A DNA stretch of 64,000 nucleotides, taken from Lachnospiraceae bacterium (GTDB taxonomy: Bacteria; Bacillota; Clostridia; Lachnospirales; Lachnospiraceae). The notes below the pieces were generated by a model. That model saw only the letters and a program-made list of their open reading frames with translations. It did no database searches and was not told the origin of the DNA. Below are positions 33,172-42,320 of the stretch, in pieces. How positions within the stretch are numbered: the stretch's first letter is position 1; each line of letters starts with the position of its first letter. Where the stretch lies: the NCBI GenBank assembly GCA_021199655.1, contig JAJQHQ010000101.1, positions 98,274 through 162,273 of the forward strand, in the 5' to 3' direction. The position numbers and the translations under genes are program-made.

Positions 33172-36100
33172 TTACTCTGTCCGCAGCGCAACCACCGGAT
33201 CCTTCTTCGCGGCGCTCCGCGACGGGATAATACCCGCGATCAGGGTCAGCAGCACGCTGATCAGAACCAGTATTGCGCCAGCCTCAGTCGGCAGGTAGGC
33301 GTTCAAAGCCGTAATGCCGGTCGCCGTGTGGATGAGGGAATTGATCGGGAAGCACAGCAGCACGGTCACGACTACACCCAGAATACCGGAGCAGAAACCG
33401 ATGATCACAGTCTCTGCATTGAACATACTGGATACATCGCGTTTCGACGCGCCGATCGCGCGCAGGATACCAATCTCCTTCGTGCGCTCCTGAACGGAGA
33501 TCAGCGTGATCACCGCGATCATAATCGAGGATACGATCAGTGAAATCGCCACAAAGCCGATCAGCACATAGGTGATGGCGTTGATGATGGTCGTGATCGA
33601 CGACATCATGATGCCGGCATAATCCGTATACTGGATCTGTTCCAGATCGTCTCTGCCCTCATTGTACTCTGCGATCGCATCCTCTACCACATCCTTATTT
33701 TCAAACGAGGATGCGTACAGGTTGATGGAAGATGGATCATCCAGATCCAGATATCCCAACTTCAGCAGATTATCCTCATAGGTGCTGTCGGAGAATTCCA
33801 TCACATCCTCGTAAAACTCTGCGCACTCTTCCGCCGTGTAAGAATCCACTGTTGCGTCCAGAGCCGCCGCGAGCTCCTCCGTAGTCATGGTGCCAAGCTG
33901 CTCCGATACCTGCACCGCATACTGCTCTGTGATCTGCGTGGTCAGTGCCTGCGAGAACATTGCAGTAATGTTCTCATCACTCATACTTTCCACATATTCC
34001 GCCGCAGTCTCCTCATCCAGGCTCATCTCTGATTCCAGAGACTGGATGAGTGTCTCGCGCATATCCTCAATCGTATAGCCTGCCATCGCTTCCTCAAGCG
34101 ACGCTTCCAGCTGTTCATCCGACGGAGTGCTCATGATCTCCATATAGACTTCTGCCTTTTCCTCATCGGAAATCTCCGTCACCCACGCAAGGAAATCCGC
34201 CTGTTTTTCCTCGTCTGTCAGGCTGTCAGCCCCCTCTGCAAACGGCAGGCCGGTCAGCACATCTGTGGTCGTATTTTCCAGCTGGGAGAGCGCCACATCG
34301 GACTCCCTAGACGCCTCGATCACATACTCGGTCAGCGCGCTCGTATAGGCGATCCCGTTGTCCAGCATGGCAGTGGTCGCATCCTCATTCGTCCGGATAA
34401 CGCCGACTACTTTCAGGGAAAGCGCATTGTCATAGAGATACTGCAGGCCGCTTTCGGTCTCACGAAGGTCGATGTACGTGCCGGTCGCGCTGTCATAAGA
34501 ATACGCGTCGCAGTCCAGTATCACGCGGTATTCCCGGTCGCAGATCTCCTCGTAGGTCCAGGAGGTATCGTCAATCTGCGCCTCGGTCCCGTCATTGGCC
34601 GCGTCCGCGATCTCCATGATCGTATCCTCGGAGATCAGCCCCAGTGCGTAGAGGGTCATGTCGTCAATCTCATTATTTTCATCCAGCACCAGTACGACCT
34701 CATTGTAATCGTTCGGCCAGGAGCCGTAGACCAGATCATACTGCCTTTTCAGCAGGTCATTAACGTAAGAGCCGTCGTTGCCGGAAAGCATCTCCTGCCA
34801 GATGGAACTGGACATCGTGCTCATCGCCGAGTACGAGTACATCGAGGAGCTTTCCGTATCTCCCATCAGGGAGGACATCGTCTCAGAATCCAGATTCATG
34901 TAGCTGGCCATGATTTCCATCAGAAGATTGGTCACATCTGACTCTTCAATCTCACCGTCCACATTCTCTGTATAAACGGACAGATCCAGATCATAAGTAT
35001 ACTGCACGCCGCTTAACGCTTCATAAAGCTCCGAGTCTTCCTCCGCCATCTTATTTTCCAGATATTCCTTAAAGGAGGCCAGGTCGTTCTCGCTCTCCTC
35101 CATGTTGTTGATCGCGTTCAGCATCTCCTGCAGGGCAGCCTTCTGATACACCGCATCCGTGTCGTGCTCCACTTCACTGCTCTGCACGTTCATAAAGGTC
35201 TCCAGCACAGAGCTGATATCAATGCTCTCCGCCTCCAGTGTCAGCGGATAGGAGGAAAGCGTATCCTCCTCAACCTCATCGATGTACGTCGTCAGTCCCT
35301 GTGAAATAGAGAGAATCAGTGCGATGCCAATGATGCCGATGCTCCCGGCAAACGCGGTCAGAAGCGTCCGCCCGCTCTTTGTCGTCAGGTTTTTCAGCGA
35401 CAGGCCAAACGAAGTAAACAGCGACATCGACGGCTTTTTCGACTTGCCGCTCCGGATCCGCGCCTGGCGGTCCGTCTGCTTCTCTTTTTCCACCTCTTCT
35501 TCTGTGAGCGGCATGGAATCAGAGATAATCTCCCCGTCCAGCATCCGGATCGTCCGGGAGGAATAACGCTCCGCCAGCTCCGGATTGTGCGTCACCATGA
35601 TGATCAGGCGGTCGTGGGAAATCTTCTTCAGGATCTCCATCACCTGCACGCTCGTCTCTGTATCCAGCGCGCCCGTCGGCTCATCCGCGAGGATGATATC
35701 CGGATTGTTCACCAGTGCACGCGCGATGGCCACGCGCTGCATCTGCCCGCCGGACATCTCATTCGGCAGCTTGTGCAGCTGATTGCCCAGCCCTACTTCC
35801 TCCAGCGCCGCCTTCGCCCGTTCACGCCGCTCCGCCTTGGACACTCCGGCCAGCGTCAGCGCCAGCTCCACATTGCGCAGCACCGTCTGGTGCGGGATCA
35901 GATTGTAAGTCTGAAATACAAAACCGATCGAATGGTTCCGATAGGTATCCCAATCCCGATCCTTGTATTTCTTCGTGGAAACGCCGTTGATGATCAGATC
36001 CCCCTCGGTATACTGATCCAGCCCGCCGATGATATTCAGCATCGTCGTCTTGCCGCAGCCGGACGGCCCCAGAATTGCGACAAATTCACTGCTGCGAAAC

Positions 36101-36180
36101 TTCAGGTCAATCCCTTTCAGCGCGTGAACCGTGTTCTCTCCCGCGAGGTAATCCTTCTTTATCGCTTTCAGCTCTAACAT
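33172..36180 (-). CDS. MacB/FtsX-type ABC transporter, ATPase-permease fusion
   Basis: ATG at 36180 (1002 residues) is preferred to 36213 because the LolD-like start MLELKAIKKDY fits the family and follows AGAGGGCAAAAGG. Residues 1-230 are an ATPase (Walker A GPSGCGKTT, signature MSGGQMQRVAIARAL, Walker B IILADEPTGALD). A first membrane helix (TAFAGSIGIIGIALILSISQ, around 280) is followed by an acidic outside domain of about 550 residues, then three helices ending in FtsX features (ERTKEIGILRAIGASKRDVS and PSRSAAKKDPVVALR). Such proteins move substrates or signals mechanically across the envelope, often for peptide resistance; substrate unknown. The outside domain is unusually large. Confidence 0.92.
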   Translation of the reverse strand: MLELKAIKKDYLAGENTVHALKGIDLKFRSSEFVAILGPSGCGKTTMLNIIGGLDQYTEGDLIINGVSTKKYKDRDWDTYRNHSIGFVFQTYNLIPHQTVLRNVELALTLAGVSKAERRERAKAALEEVGLGNQLHKLPNEMSGGQMQRVAIARALVNNPDIILADEPTGALDTETSVQVMEILKKISHDRLIIMVTHNPELAERYSSRTIRMLDGEIISDSMPLTEEEVEKEKQTDRQARIRSGKSKKPSMSLFTSFGLSLKNLTTKSGRTLLTAFAGSIGIIGIALILSISQGLTTYIDEVEEDTLSSYPLTLEAESIDISSVLETFMNVQSSEVEHDTDAVYQKAALQEMLNAINNMEESENDLASFKEYLENKMAEEDSELYEALSGVQYTYDLDLSVYTENVDGEIEESDVTNLLMEIMASYMNLDSETMSSLMGDTESSSMYSYSAMSTMSSSIWQEMLSGNDGSYVNDLLKRQYDLVYGSWPNDYNEVVLVLDENNEIDDMTLYALGLISEDTIMEIADAANDGTEAQIDDTSWTYEEICDREYRVILDCDAYSYDSATGTYIDLRETESGLQYLYDNALSLKVVGVIRTNEDATTAMLDNGIAYTSALTEYVIEASRESDVALSQLENTTTDVLTGLPFAEGADSLTDEEKQADFLAWVTEISDEEKAEVYMEIMSTPSDEQLEASLEEAMAGYTIEDMRETLIQSLESEMSLDEETAAEYVESMSDENITAMFSQALTTQITEQYAVQVSEQLGTMTTEELAAALDATVDSYTAEECAEFYEDVMEFSDSTYEDNLLKLGYLDLDDPSSINLYASSFENKDVVEDAIAEYNEGRDDLEQIQYTDYAGIMMSSITTIINAITYVLIGFVAISLIVSSIMIAVITLISVQERTKEIGILRAIGASKRDVSSMFNAETVIIGFCSGILGVVVTVLLCFPINSLIHTATGITALNAYLPTEAGAILVLISVLLTLIAGIIPSRSAAKKDPVVALRTE

Positions 36181-36322
36181 CCTTTTGCCCTCTTTCTCAT
36201 GCTCTTTGCTCATACTGCGCTTCTATATAATTCGGAAGATTCTTCCGCCCGAAAATAAGACGCGCCGCCCTGAGTCAATTACTGCGCAGCCACGAACATT
36301 CTGCCGCACATTACCGTCTTGC

Positions 36323-36358
36323 ATTATGACAAAAGGAGGTTGGTTTGTCAACCAACCT
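36323..36358 (-). promoter_or_regulatory. Promoter with perfect palindrome over the -35 box (MacB-type gene)
   Basis: On the minus strand -35 TTGACA (36351-36346), 17-base spacer, -10 CATAAT (36328-36323). The palindrome AGGTTGGTT-N4-AACCAACCT (36337-36358) contains the whole -35, so a dimeric repressor bound there would block RNA polymerase. No regulator gene is adjacent. Confidence 0.7.
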
Positions 36359-36457
36359 ATGAAAACTTCATTGTTTTTAGGAAAATTTAAGGAAATGGAC
36401 AGGCAACACCGTACTTCAACAGAGTGCGTATATCCCTGAACGGTCATGTAACCGAAC

Positions 36458-37673
36458 TCACACCGGCTCATAAAATGTATCCGGCCTCTGCGGATTAAAA
36501 ATCTCATTGCACGTCATCACCGTGACCAGATTCTCTGTCTCCGACAAATTTATGATATTGTGCGTCCATCCCGGAATCATGTGGACAGCTTCGATTTTAT
36601 CGCCGCTCACCTCAAATTCCACCGTCTCACCGGTCACGATGTTCCTCTCCCGGATCAGTCCGTGTCCAGCTACCACGATGAACAGTTCCCACTTGCTGTT
36701 ATGCCAGTGCTGCCCTTTGGTGATTCCCGGCTTACTGATATTGATACTGACCTGCCCGCAGTCGGCTGTGTGGACAAGCTCCGTGAAGCTGCCCCGATCG
36801 TCGCGGTTCATTTTCAATTCGTATTTGAATTTTTCTGTCGGAAGGTAGGTCAGATAGAGAGAATACAGCTTCTTCGCAAAACTCCCCTCCGGCATCTTCG
36901 GCATCATCAGCGTCTGCGGCTGCTGCCGGAACTCTTCCAGCAGATCCACGATCTCGCCAAGCGTCACCTTATGCGTGACAGGGACACAGCAGTATCTCCC
37001 ATCCTCTTTCAAAACCGTCTCCACACCGTCAAACTCACAGTGCTGCTCTTTTGCCTCCAGTAAGTCAAACATACCCTCGACCAGATCGTCGATATAAAGC
37101 AGCTCCAGTTCAGTCGATCTGTCGTTCACCGTAAACGGTTCATCGTTTGCCACAGCCCAGCAGAAGGTAGACACAGCAGAATTGTACTTCGGGCGGGAAT
37201 GGCCCATCAGATTCGGGAAACGGTAGACAGCTACTTTCACGCCGGTCTTTTTGGCATAGTCAAAGAACAGTTCTTCCCCGGCGAGTTTGGATCTGCCATA
37301 CTCGGAATTACCAAAGCGCCCAGCCAGTGTTGCCTGAATAGAAGAAGAAAGCATGATTGGCGCCTTATTCCCGTGTTTCTTCAGATTCTCCAGCAGCCGG
37401 GATGTAAATCCAAAGTTCCCCTTCATGAAATCCTCCGGATTCTCCGGACGGTTCACCCCCCGCCAGATGAAACACAAAATCCGCCTTCCTGCAATACTCA
37501 TCCAGCTCTTCCGCAGTCGAATCTATATCATATTCATAAATCTCTTGAATTTCGCGTTCTCCGCCCGGGGCAAGATCCGGCCTTGTGCGGTTTTTGTTCT
37601 CCCGTATATTTTTCAGGTTGGCAGTCAGGGCGGTCCCCACCATACCCTTCGCGCCAGTGATCAGAATATTCAT
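36458..37673 (-). pseudogene. fnlB: fnlB/capF-like reductase with cupin domain, frameshifted
   Basis: The reading frame starts at ATG 37673 (MNILITGAKGMVGTALTANL, NAD(P)-binding Rossmann start) and breaks in a G6 run (37461-37456 on the minus strand). Removing one G restores HLAGVNRPENPEDFMKGNFG and continues to the stop at 36458, about 404 residues in all. The middle carries the SDR tyrosine motif EYGRSKLAGEELFF; the C-terminal part is a cupin (GITKGQHWHNSKWELFIVVA, EAVHMIPGWTHNIINLS). FnlB/CapF reduces the 4-keto intermediate in UDP-L-FucNAc synthesis. As read it would be non-functional; a phase-variable tract or a sequencing error are alternatives. Confidence 0.85.
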
Positions 37674-37685
37674 ACGTCATATCTC

Positions 37686-37745
37686 CATCGTCCATCATAC
37701 TTAAGCTCAATGATCATCGCAGGCTTCGCTTCGTCTCTCCCCTAC
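37686..37745 (-). pseudogene. Relic of an AAA/PD-(D/E)XK gene C-terminal region
   Basis: Read on the minus strand this stretch encodes GRDEAKPAMIIELKYDGRW, almost the same as GRDTDKPAMIIELKYDKD in the intact gene at 40680-42269. The DNA also matches (CTCAATGATCAT-GCAGGCTT shared). Only about 50 bases survive, between fnlC and fnlB, showing that a second copy once lay here. Confidence 0.7.
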
Positions 37746-37773
37746 GACCATTATACATAAATTTGACCGTAAT

Positions 37774-38952
37774 TCAAAATTTTCGCCACACCATTTTATT
37801 CACCACGCCTACATAGCTCTGAATAATCTTCACCACTTTCGTGCTTACATTCTCTTCGATATAGTCCGGTACCGGAATACCGGAATCCCCATTCTTATTC
37901 ATCTCCACCGCTGTCTCAACCGCCTGCAGCAAGCTAACCGTATCAATCCCGGCAAGGATAAAACAGGCTTTATCCAATGCCTCCGGCCGCTCTGTACTTG
38001 TCCTGATGCATACAGCCGGGAATGGGTGACCGACCGATGTGAAAAAGCTGCTCTCCTCCGGCAGCGTCCCGGAATCGGAAACGACAGCAAAAGCATTCAT
38101 CTGCAGGCAGTTGTAATCATGAAAGCCCAGCGGCTCATGCTGAATTACACGCTCATCCAGTTGAAAACCGGATGCTTCCAGTCTCTTCTTCGAACGAGGG
38201 TGGCAGGAATACAGAATCGGCATGTCATATTTCTCCGCCATCTTATTGATTGCTGTGAAAAGGGACAGGAAATTCTTCTCCGTGTCGATGTTCTCTTCCC
38301 GGTGCGCGGAAAGGAGGATGTATTTCCCCTTCTCCAGACCAAGCCTGCTGTGGATATCGGACTTCTCAATCTCACCGAAATTTGCGCGCAGCACCTCCGC
38401 CATCGGGCTTCCGGTCACATAGACACGCTCTTTTGGCAAGCCGCATTCATGCAAATACTTCCGGGCATGCTCAGAATAGGCCAGATTTACGTCGGAGATA
38501 ATGTCCACAATTCTTCGGTTCGTCTCCTCCGGGAGACATTCATCCTTACAGCGATTGCCCGCCTCCATATGAAAGATTGGAATATGAAGCCGCTTTGCCG
38601 CGATTGCAGAAAGGCAGCTGTTTGTATCCCCTAAGATGAGCAGCGCATCCGGTCTGATCTGATTCATCAGCTTGTAAGAACAGTTGATGATGTTGCCCAC
38701 GGTAGCGCCAAGGTCATCTCCCACGGCGTCCATGTACACTTCCGGATCCGCCAGCTTCAGGTCTTTAAAAAATACGCCATTGAGGTTATAGTCATAGTTC
38801 TGGCCCGTATGGGCAAGAATCGTATCAAAATATAGCCGGCATTTGTTGATCGTCGCGGCAAGCCGGATGATCTCCGGCCGGGTGCCGACGATAATCAGAA
38901 GCTTCAATTTGCCATTATTATTCCAATGTATATCAGAGTAGTCTGTCTTCAT
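37774..38952 (-). CDS. fnlC: UDP-N-acetylglucosamine 2-epimerase-type enzyme (FnlC/CapG-like)
   Basis: ATG at 38952 has GGAG at 6 bases; starts at 38964 and 38988 are in frame but less well supported. The 392-residue protein shows the epimerase pattern: LLIIVGTRPEIIRLAATINK, ILAHTGQNYDYNLNGVFFKD, LGDTNSCLSA, FHMEAGNRCKDECLPEETNR, LLSAHREENID and VVSDSGTLPEESSF. The LNGVFF and EAGNRC variants suit the FucNAc branch (FnlC/CapG) rather than WecB. It catalyses the last 2-epimerisation to UDP-L-FucNAc. It lies between fnlA and the broken fnlB. Confidence 0.87.
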   Translation of the reverse strand: MKTDYSDIHWNNNGKLKLLIIVGTRPEIIRLAATINKCRLYFDTILAHTGQNYDYNLNGVFFKDLKLADPEVYMDAVGDDLGATVGNIINCSYKLMNQIRPDALLILGDTNSCLSAIAAKRLHIPIFHMEAGNRCKDECLPEETNRRIVDIISDVNLAYSEHARKYLHECGLPKERVYVTGSPMAEVLRANFGEIEKSDIHSRLGLEKGKYILLSAHREENIDTEKNFLSLFTAINKMAEKYDMPILYSCHPRSKKRLEASGFQLDERVIQHEPLGFHDYNCLQMNAFAVVSDSGTLPEESSFFTSVGHPFPAVCIRTSTERPEALDKACFILAGIDTVSLLQAVETAVEMNKNGDSGIPVPDYIEENVSTKVVKIIQSYVGVVNKMVWRKF

Positions 38953-39151
38953 TTGATTCTCCATTCCGCCGCCATGTCGGCGGCACAAATTGTAATGAAA
39001 GTTCTAATTTGAAGTATTGCAAAACGTAAAGCAATCGTAACTGTTCAGTATCTTCACAGTTACGAATTGCCTTACCGATGTCTGCCCTCAAATGCTCCCT
39101 TGTCATTATTGATTCCCAGACATTCTAAAGCCGTTTCCGCACCTGCGTCAA

Positions 39152-40198
39152 TTATTTTTTCCAGCCTTCAAGCGCCGCTCTCACATAATCCGTGGTCAGT
39201 ATCTTCTCCACTGTCCCGTCCACATCCAGCCGTTTTGTATTATGTGAAGTATACGCCTCATTTGCCATCGTGTGCACCTGCCCCTGAACAAAAAACTTGT
39301 CATAATTCAGGTCGCGGCCATCAGGCAGCACCCGGTAATACTCCCCCATATCCACACTGCGGACACACTCCTCATTTGTCATCAGCGTCTCATACAGCTT
39401 TTCGCCATGGCGTGTACCAATGATATGCGTCCCGGTATCCCCGAACAACTTCTGCACCGCTTTCGCCAGATCGCCGATCGTGCTGGCATCCGACTTCTGC
39501 ACAAACAGATCTCCCGGCTCCCCATGTTCAAACGCAAACATCACAAGTGCCACTGCCTCGTCCAGATTCATCAGAAAACGCGTCATGTTCGGATCCGTAA
39601 TCGTGATCGGATTTTCCGCCCTGATCTGATCGATAAAAAGCGGGATCACCGAACCGCGGCTGCACATCACATTGCCATACCTCGTGCAGCAGATTGTCGT
39701 CTTTCCCGCCGCCACACGCGCGTTCGCGCCGATGACCTTCTCCATCATCGCCTTGGAAATGCCCATCGCATTGATCGGATAAGCCGCCTTGTCCGTGGAA
39801 AGGCACACGATCCTCTCAACCCCGGCCGCTACTGCCGCATGAAGGACATTGTCCGTTCCCTCCACATTCGTCCGCACCGCCTCCATCGGGAAAAACTCAC
39901 AGGACGGCACCTGCTTCAGCGCCGCCGCGTGAAAAATATAATCCACGCCCTGCACCGCATCCTCTACCGAGCGCATATTGCGCACATCCCCAATATAAAA
40001 CTTCACCTTCGCGGCAAGCTCCGGATGCTTCGCCTGCAGGTCATGACGCATATCGTCCTGCTTTTTCTCGTCACGTGAAAAAATCCGGATCTCTTTCAGA
40101 TCCGAATCCAGAAAATGCTTCAAGACCGTGGAGCCGAACGAGCCGGTGCCTCCCGTGATCATCAGAGTCTTATCCTTGAAAAATTTTGATGTAGACAT
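39152..40198 (-). CDS. fnlA: UDP-GlcNAc 4,6-dehydratase/5-epimerase (FnlA/CapE-like)
   Basis: ATG at 40198 follows GGAGGAGAAGCAA and gives 348 residues. The Rossmann loop is MITGGTGSFGSTVLKHFL; the active-site region is STDKAAYPINAMGISKAMME, in which this family often has a Met-x3-Lys motif instead of Tyr-x3-Lys. GDVRNMRSVEDAVQGVDYIF and TRYGNVMCSRGSVIPLFIDQ are typical of polysaccharide dehydratases. It starts UDP-L-FucNAc synthesis. It is the first gene of a fnlA-fnlC-fnlB order on the minus strand; the 199-base gap before fnlC shows no intact gene. Confidence 0.9.
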   Translation of the reverse strand: MSTSKFFKDKTLMITGGTGSFGSTVLKHFLDSDLKEIRIFSRDEKKQDDMRHDLQAKHPELAAKVKFYIGDVRNMRSVEDAVQGVDYIFHAAALKQVPSCEFFPMEAVRTNVEGTDNVLHAAVAAGVERIVCLSTDKAAYPINAMGISKAMMEKVIGANARVAAGKTTICCTRYGNVMCSRGSVIPLFIDQIRAENPITITDPNMTRFLMNLDEAVALVMFAFEHGEPGDLFVQKSDASTIGDLAKAVQKLFGDTGTHIIGTRHGEKLYETLMTNEECVRSVDMGEYYRVLPDGRDLNYDKFFVQGQVHTMANEAYTSHNTKRLDVDGTVEKILTTDYVRAALEGWKK

Positions 40199-40270
40199 TT
40201 GCTTCTCCTCCATAAAAATGATGGTTGCTCATAAAAGTTCATGTAACTATTCGGAACAGCAGGCCACAGG

Positions 40271-40324
40271 TCTACGCTCCGCTTCGGTCGGCGCTAAGCG
40301 AACGTCCACTGGACGTTCAGCGCC
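40271..40324. repeat. Nested-palindrome repeat, copy A
   Basis: Head CGCTCCGCTTCGG, outer stem GGCGCT/AGCGCC and inner stem GAACGTCC-ACT-GGACGTTC. Followed by its own small hairpin GCCTTCTCCGAAGGC. Confidence 0.8.
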
Positions 40325-40380
40325 GCCTTCTCCGAAGGCTATATGCCGCTGCGCGTCATATGTCTGAGGCTTGATGGGCG

Positions 40381-40433
40381 TCTACGCTACCGCTTCGGTC
40401 GGTGCTAAACGCGTGCCACTGGCACGCAGCACC
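40381..40433. repeat. Nested-palindrome repeat, copy B
   Basis: Head ACGCTACCGCTTCGGTC; the outer stem is GGTGCT/AGCACC, with matching changes on both sides compared with GGCGCT/AGCGCC in the other copies; inner stem CGTGCC-ACT-GGCACG. The unit is bounded by GATGGGCG and CGCCCATC. Confidence 0.8.
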
Positions 40434-40441
40434 CGCCCATC

Positions 40442-40550
40442 CCGAAATGAAAAGACAGCCCTTGGCAGGTAAACCTGCACATCTCCGCTGCCGCTTCGGT
40501 CGGCGCTAAACGAGCGCCACTGGCGCTCAGCGCCTGTCTTTTCATTTCGA
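40442..40550. repeat. Nested-palindrome repeat, copy C within a 16-base inverted repeat
   Basis: The core 40481-40534 has outer stem GGCGCT/AGCGCC and inner stem GAGCGCC-ACT-GGCGCTC. It is framed by CGAAATGAAAAGACAG on the left and its exact reverse complement on the right, so the whole can fold as one long arm. A 67-codon frame crossing this cluster is considered chance. Confidence 0.8.
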
Positions 40551-40569
40551 TGCTGTTCTGAACTGTTAC

Positions 40570-40598
40570 AAAAATAAGAGCCCATAAAGGACTCTTAT
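40570..40598 (-). terminator. Terminator after the AAA/PD-(D/E)XK gene
   Basis: Ten-base arms (40574-40583, 40589-40598) with one non-Watson-Crick pair and a 5-base loop, followed on the minus strand by TTTTTG. About 80 bases after the gene's stop. Confidence 0.7.
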
Positions 40599-40679
40599 CT
40601 CAATTACCCGTATCAAAGTATCAAACATTCTCACTCAATTTATTGCTGCGGTGTTTCCGTTTTACTGATTTTCTACTGA

Positions 40680-42269
40680 TTATATTTTTTCAATTTCACA
40701 ACTATGTCTTTTCGCATTCGTTCCCTTAACGTCCTTGTCATAATTGATTCCTACCAAAATCAGATTGCCATAATACTTCTTTAAATCACCGTCATAGCGA
40801 TTCTCATGTATCTGGCGAATTGCAGTGTCGGCATCCTTATCATATTTAAGCTCAATGATCATTGCAGGCTTATCTGTATCCCTCCCCGGAATAAACGCAT
40901 AATCTGCAAATCCCTTGCCGCTTGGCAGTTCTCTGATGACTTTATAATAATTCTTCGCGGTGTAATATGCTATATAAATAGCACAGGCAAGCGAATTCTC
41001 ATCATTGTAGGTCAATACGGAAGAACATTCTTCATGCACTGCTTCCAGTGCCTGTGCTACAGTATCACTTTCTCCCCGAAGGGTGGCATCCAGAAGACGT
41101 TCAGCGTTATTTATTGCCTGTTCCACAGGCTTCCATTTCCCACCTTTAACAGAAGACCGGAAAGCTTCCGCCACTTCCTGATTGGGTATATAAACCTCTT
41201 TTTTCTTCTGGTCGTATGCCAGATATCCCAGATGAATCAGCAACGTTATAACATCATCCTTATTTTCAAAGGACGTAATATCATTTTGGAATGTATTTAC
41301 ATCAGTCTGTATTCTCTGTCCACCCAGCATTAGCAGGATTGCATCCTTTAAGCCATCCATATTAATTTCAATATACTTCTTCAGGCTTTCGAATGATTCT
41401 GTCTGAGCCCAATAATTCTGTATTTCCTCTTCCTGTATGGCATTTATTACTGAATTTGGACTATAGACATGCTGCATACGACTAAACGAATATCCATCAT
41501 ACCAGGACTGCATTTCATCAAAATTCATTTGATACTCATCGCAAAGCTGCTTCACTTCGGCTTCCGTAAAACCAATATATTCTGCAAGTCTTTTGGGTGT
41601 TATCATGGAATATTCCTTAAAGTCAGTCAATGCCGATTCTGTCCCATATTTTTTTATCGGAAGTATGCCTGTCATATAAGCAGCCGCAATTGTTTCATCC
41701 GTTGCTGTTCCACCTTTAAACAATCCTCGCAGCAGCTGAATGTATTCCTTTTGCAGTGTGATATTGTCTTTTGCTTCCCTGAATAGTGCATCGCATTCAT
41801 CTATGATTACAATAAACTGGCTGCCGGTTTTGTGACTGACTGCAAAAAGCGCATCGGCTAATACATCCTCCTGTTCTTTAATATAAGAAGGATATTCTGC
41901 TTTAAGCTCTTTCATTACGTTTTTCTGTATATTCCCCACTACATCTTTCACCGATACTGCAGTGGATATAAAGCGGGTAATATCCAGATAAATCACATCA
42001 TACTTGTTAAGATGCATATCGAATGAATCTTTCTTCGATATCTCCAGCCCTTCAAACAAAGACCTGGAATCGCAGCTTTTATCATAATAGGCACAAAGCA
42101 TTTTCGCAGCAAATGACTTTCCAAAACGGCGGGGGCGACTAAAACATGTCAGCTTCTGAGGAGTATTGATCGTTCGATTTATGAAATCGATCAGACCGGT
42201 TTTATCAACGTAGATTCCATTTAAAATTGTCTGAAACCCTCTGTTTCCCGGATTTAAATAGATTCCCAT
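40680..42269 (-). CDS. AAA-ATPase with C-terminal PD-(D/E)XK nuclease-like domain
   Basis: The 529-residue protein begins YVDKTGLIDFINR and continues CFSRPRRFGKSFAAKMLCAY (Walker-A-like), IVIIDECDALFREA (Walker B) and the AAA sensor region. The C-terminus has GFADYAFIPGRDTDKPAMII then ELKYD, the nuclease-like D...ExK core, as in the DUF1703-type family. These genes are multicopy in Lachnospiraceae and Bacteroidetes; their role is unknown, and a selfish or defence role has been suggested only on general grounds. ATG follows GGAGG. A relic of a second copy lies at 37686-37745. Confidence 0.85.
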   Translation of the reverse strand: MGIYLNPGNRGFQTILNGIYVDKTGLIDFINRTINTPQKLTCFSRPRRFGKSFAAKMLCAYYDKSCDSRSLFEGLEISKKDSFDMHLNKYDVIYLDITRFISTAVSVKDVVGNIQKNVMKELKAEYPSYIKEQEDVLADALFAVSHKTGSQFIVIIDECDALFREAKDNITLQKEYIQLLRGLFKGGTATDETIAAAYMTGILPIKKYGTESALTDFKEYSMITPKRLAEYIGFTEAEVKQLCDEYQMNFDEMQSWYDGYSFSRMQHVYSPNSVINAIQEEEIQNYWAQTESFESLKKYIEINMDGLKDAILLMLGGQRIQTDVNTFQNDITSFENKDDVITLLIHLGYLAYDQKKKEVYIPNQEVAEAFRSSVKGGKWKPVEQAINNAERLLDATLRGESDTVAQALEAVHEECSSVLTYNDENSLACAIYIAYYTAKNYYKVIRELPSGKGFADYAFIPGRDTDKPAMIIELKYDKDADTAIRQIHENRYDGDLKKYYGNLILVGINYDKDVKGTNAKRHSCEIEKI

Positions 42270-42320
42270 GAACTGTGACCTCCTCTACCTGTATCAAAGT
42301 ATCAAATATTCGCGCAACAT

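Noticed and set aside
33009..33191. 60-codon frame on the minus strand
   Set aside because: It overlaps the terminator hairpin and the end of the MacB-type gene and has no ribosome-binding site.
39003..39150. Open 31-codon stretch after fnlA, thought to be a gene relic
   Set aside because: The encoded peptide (ending ALECLGINNDKGAFEGRHR) could not be tied to any family, and chance is not excluded.
40382..40585. 67-codon frame on the minus strand
   Set aside because: It crosses the palindromic repeat copies; the frame is open because of the repeats' composition.
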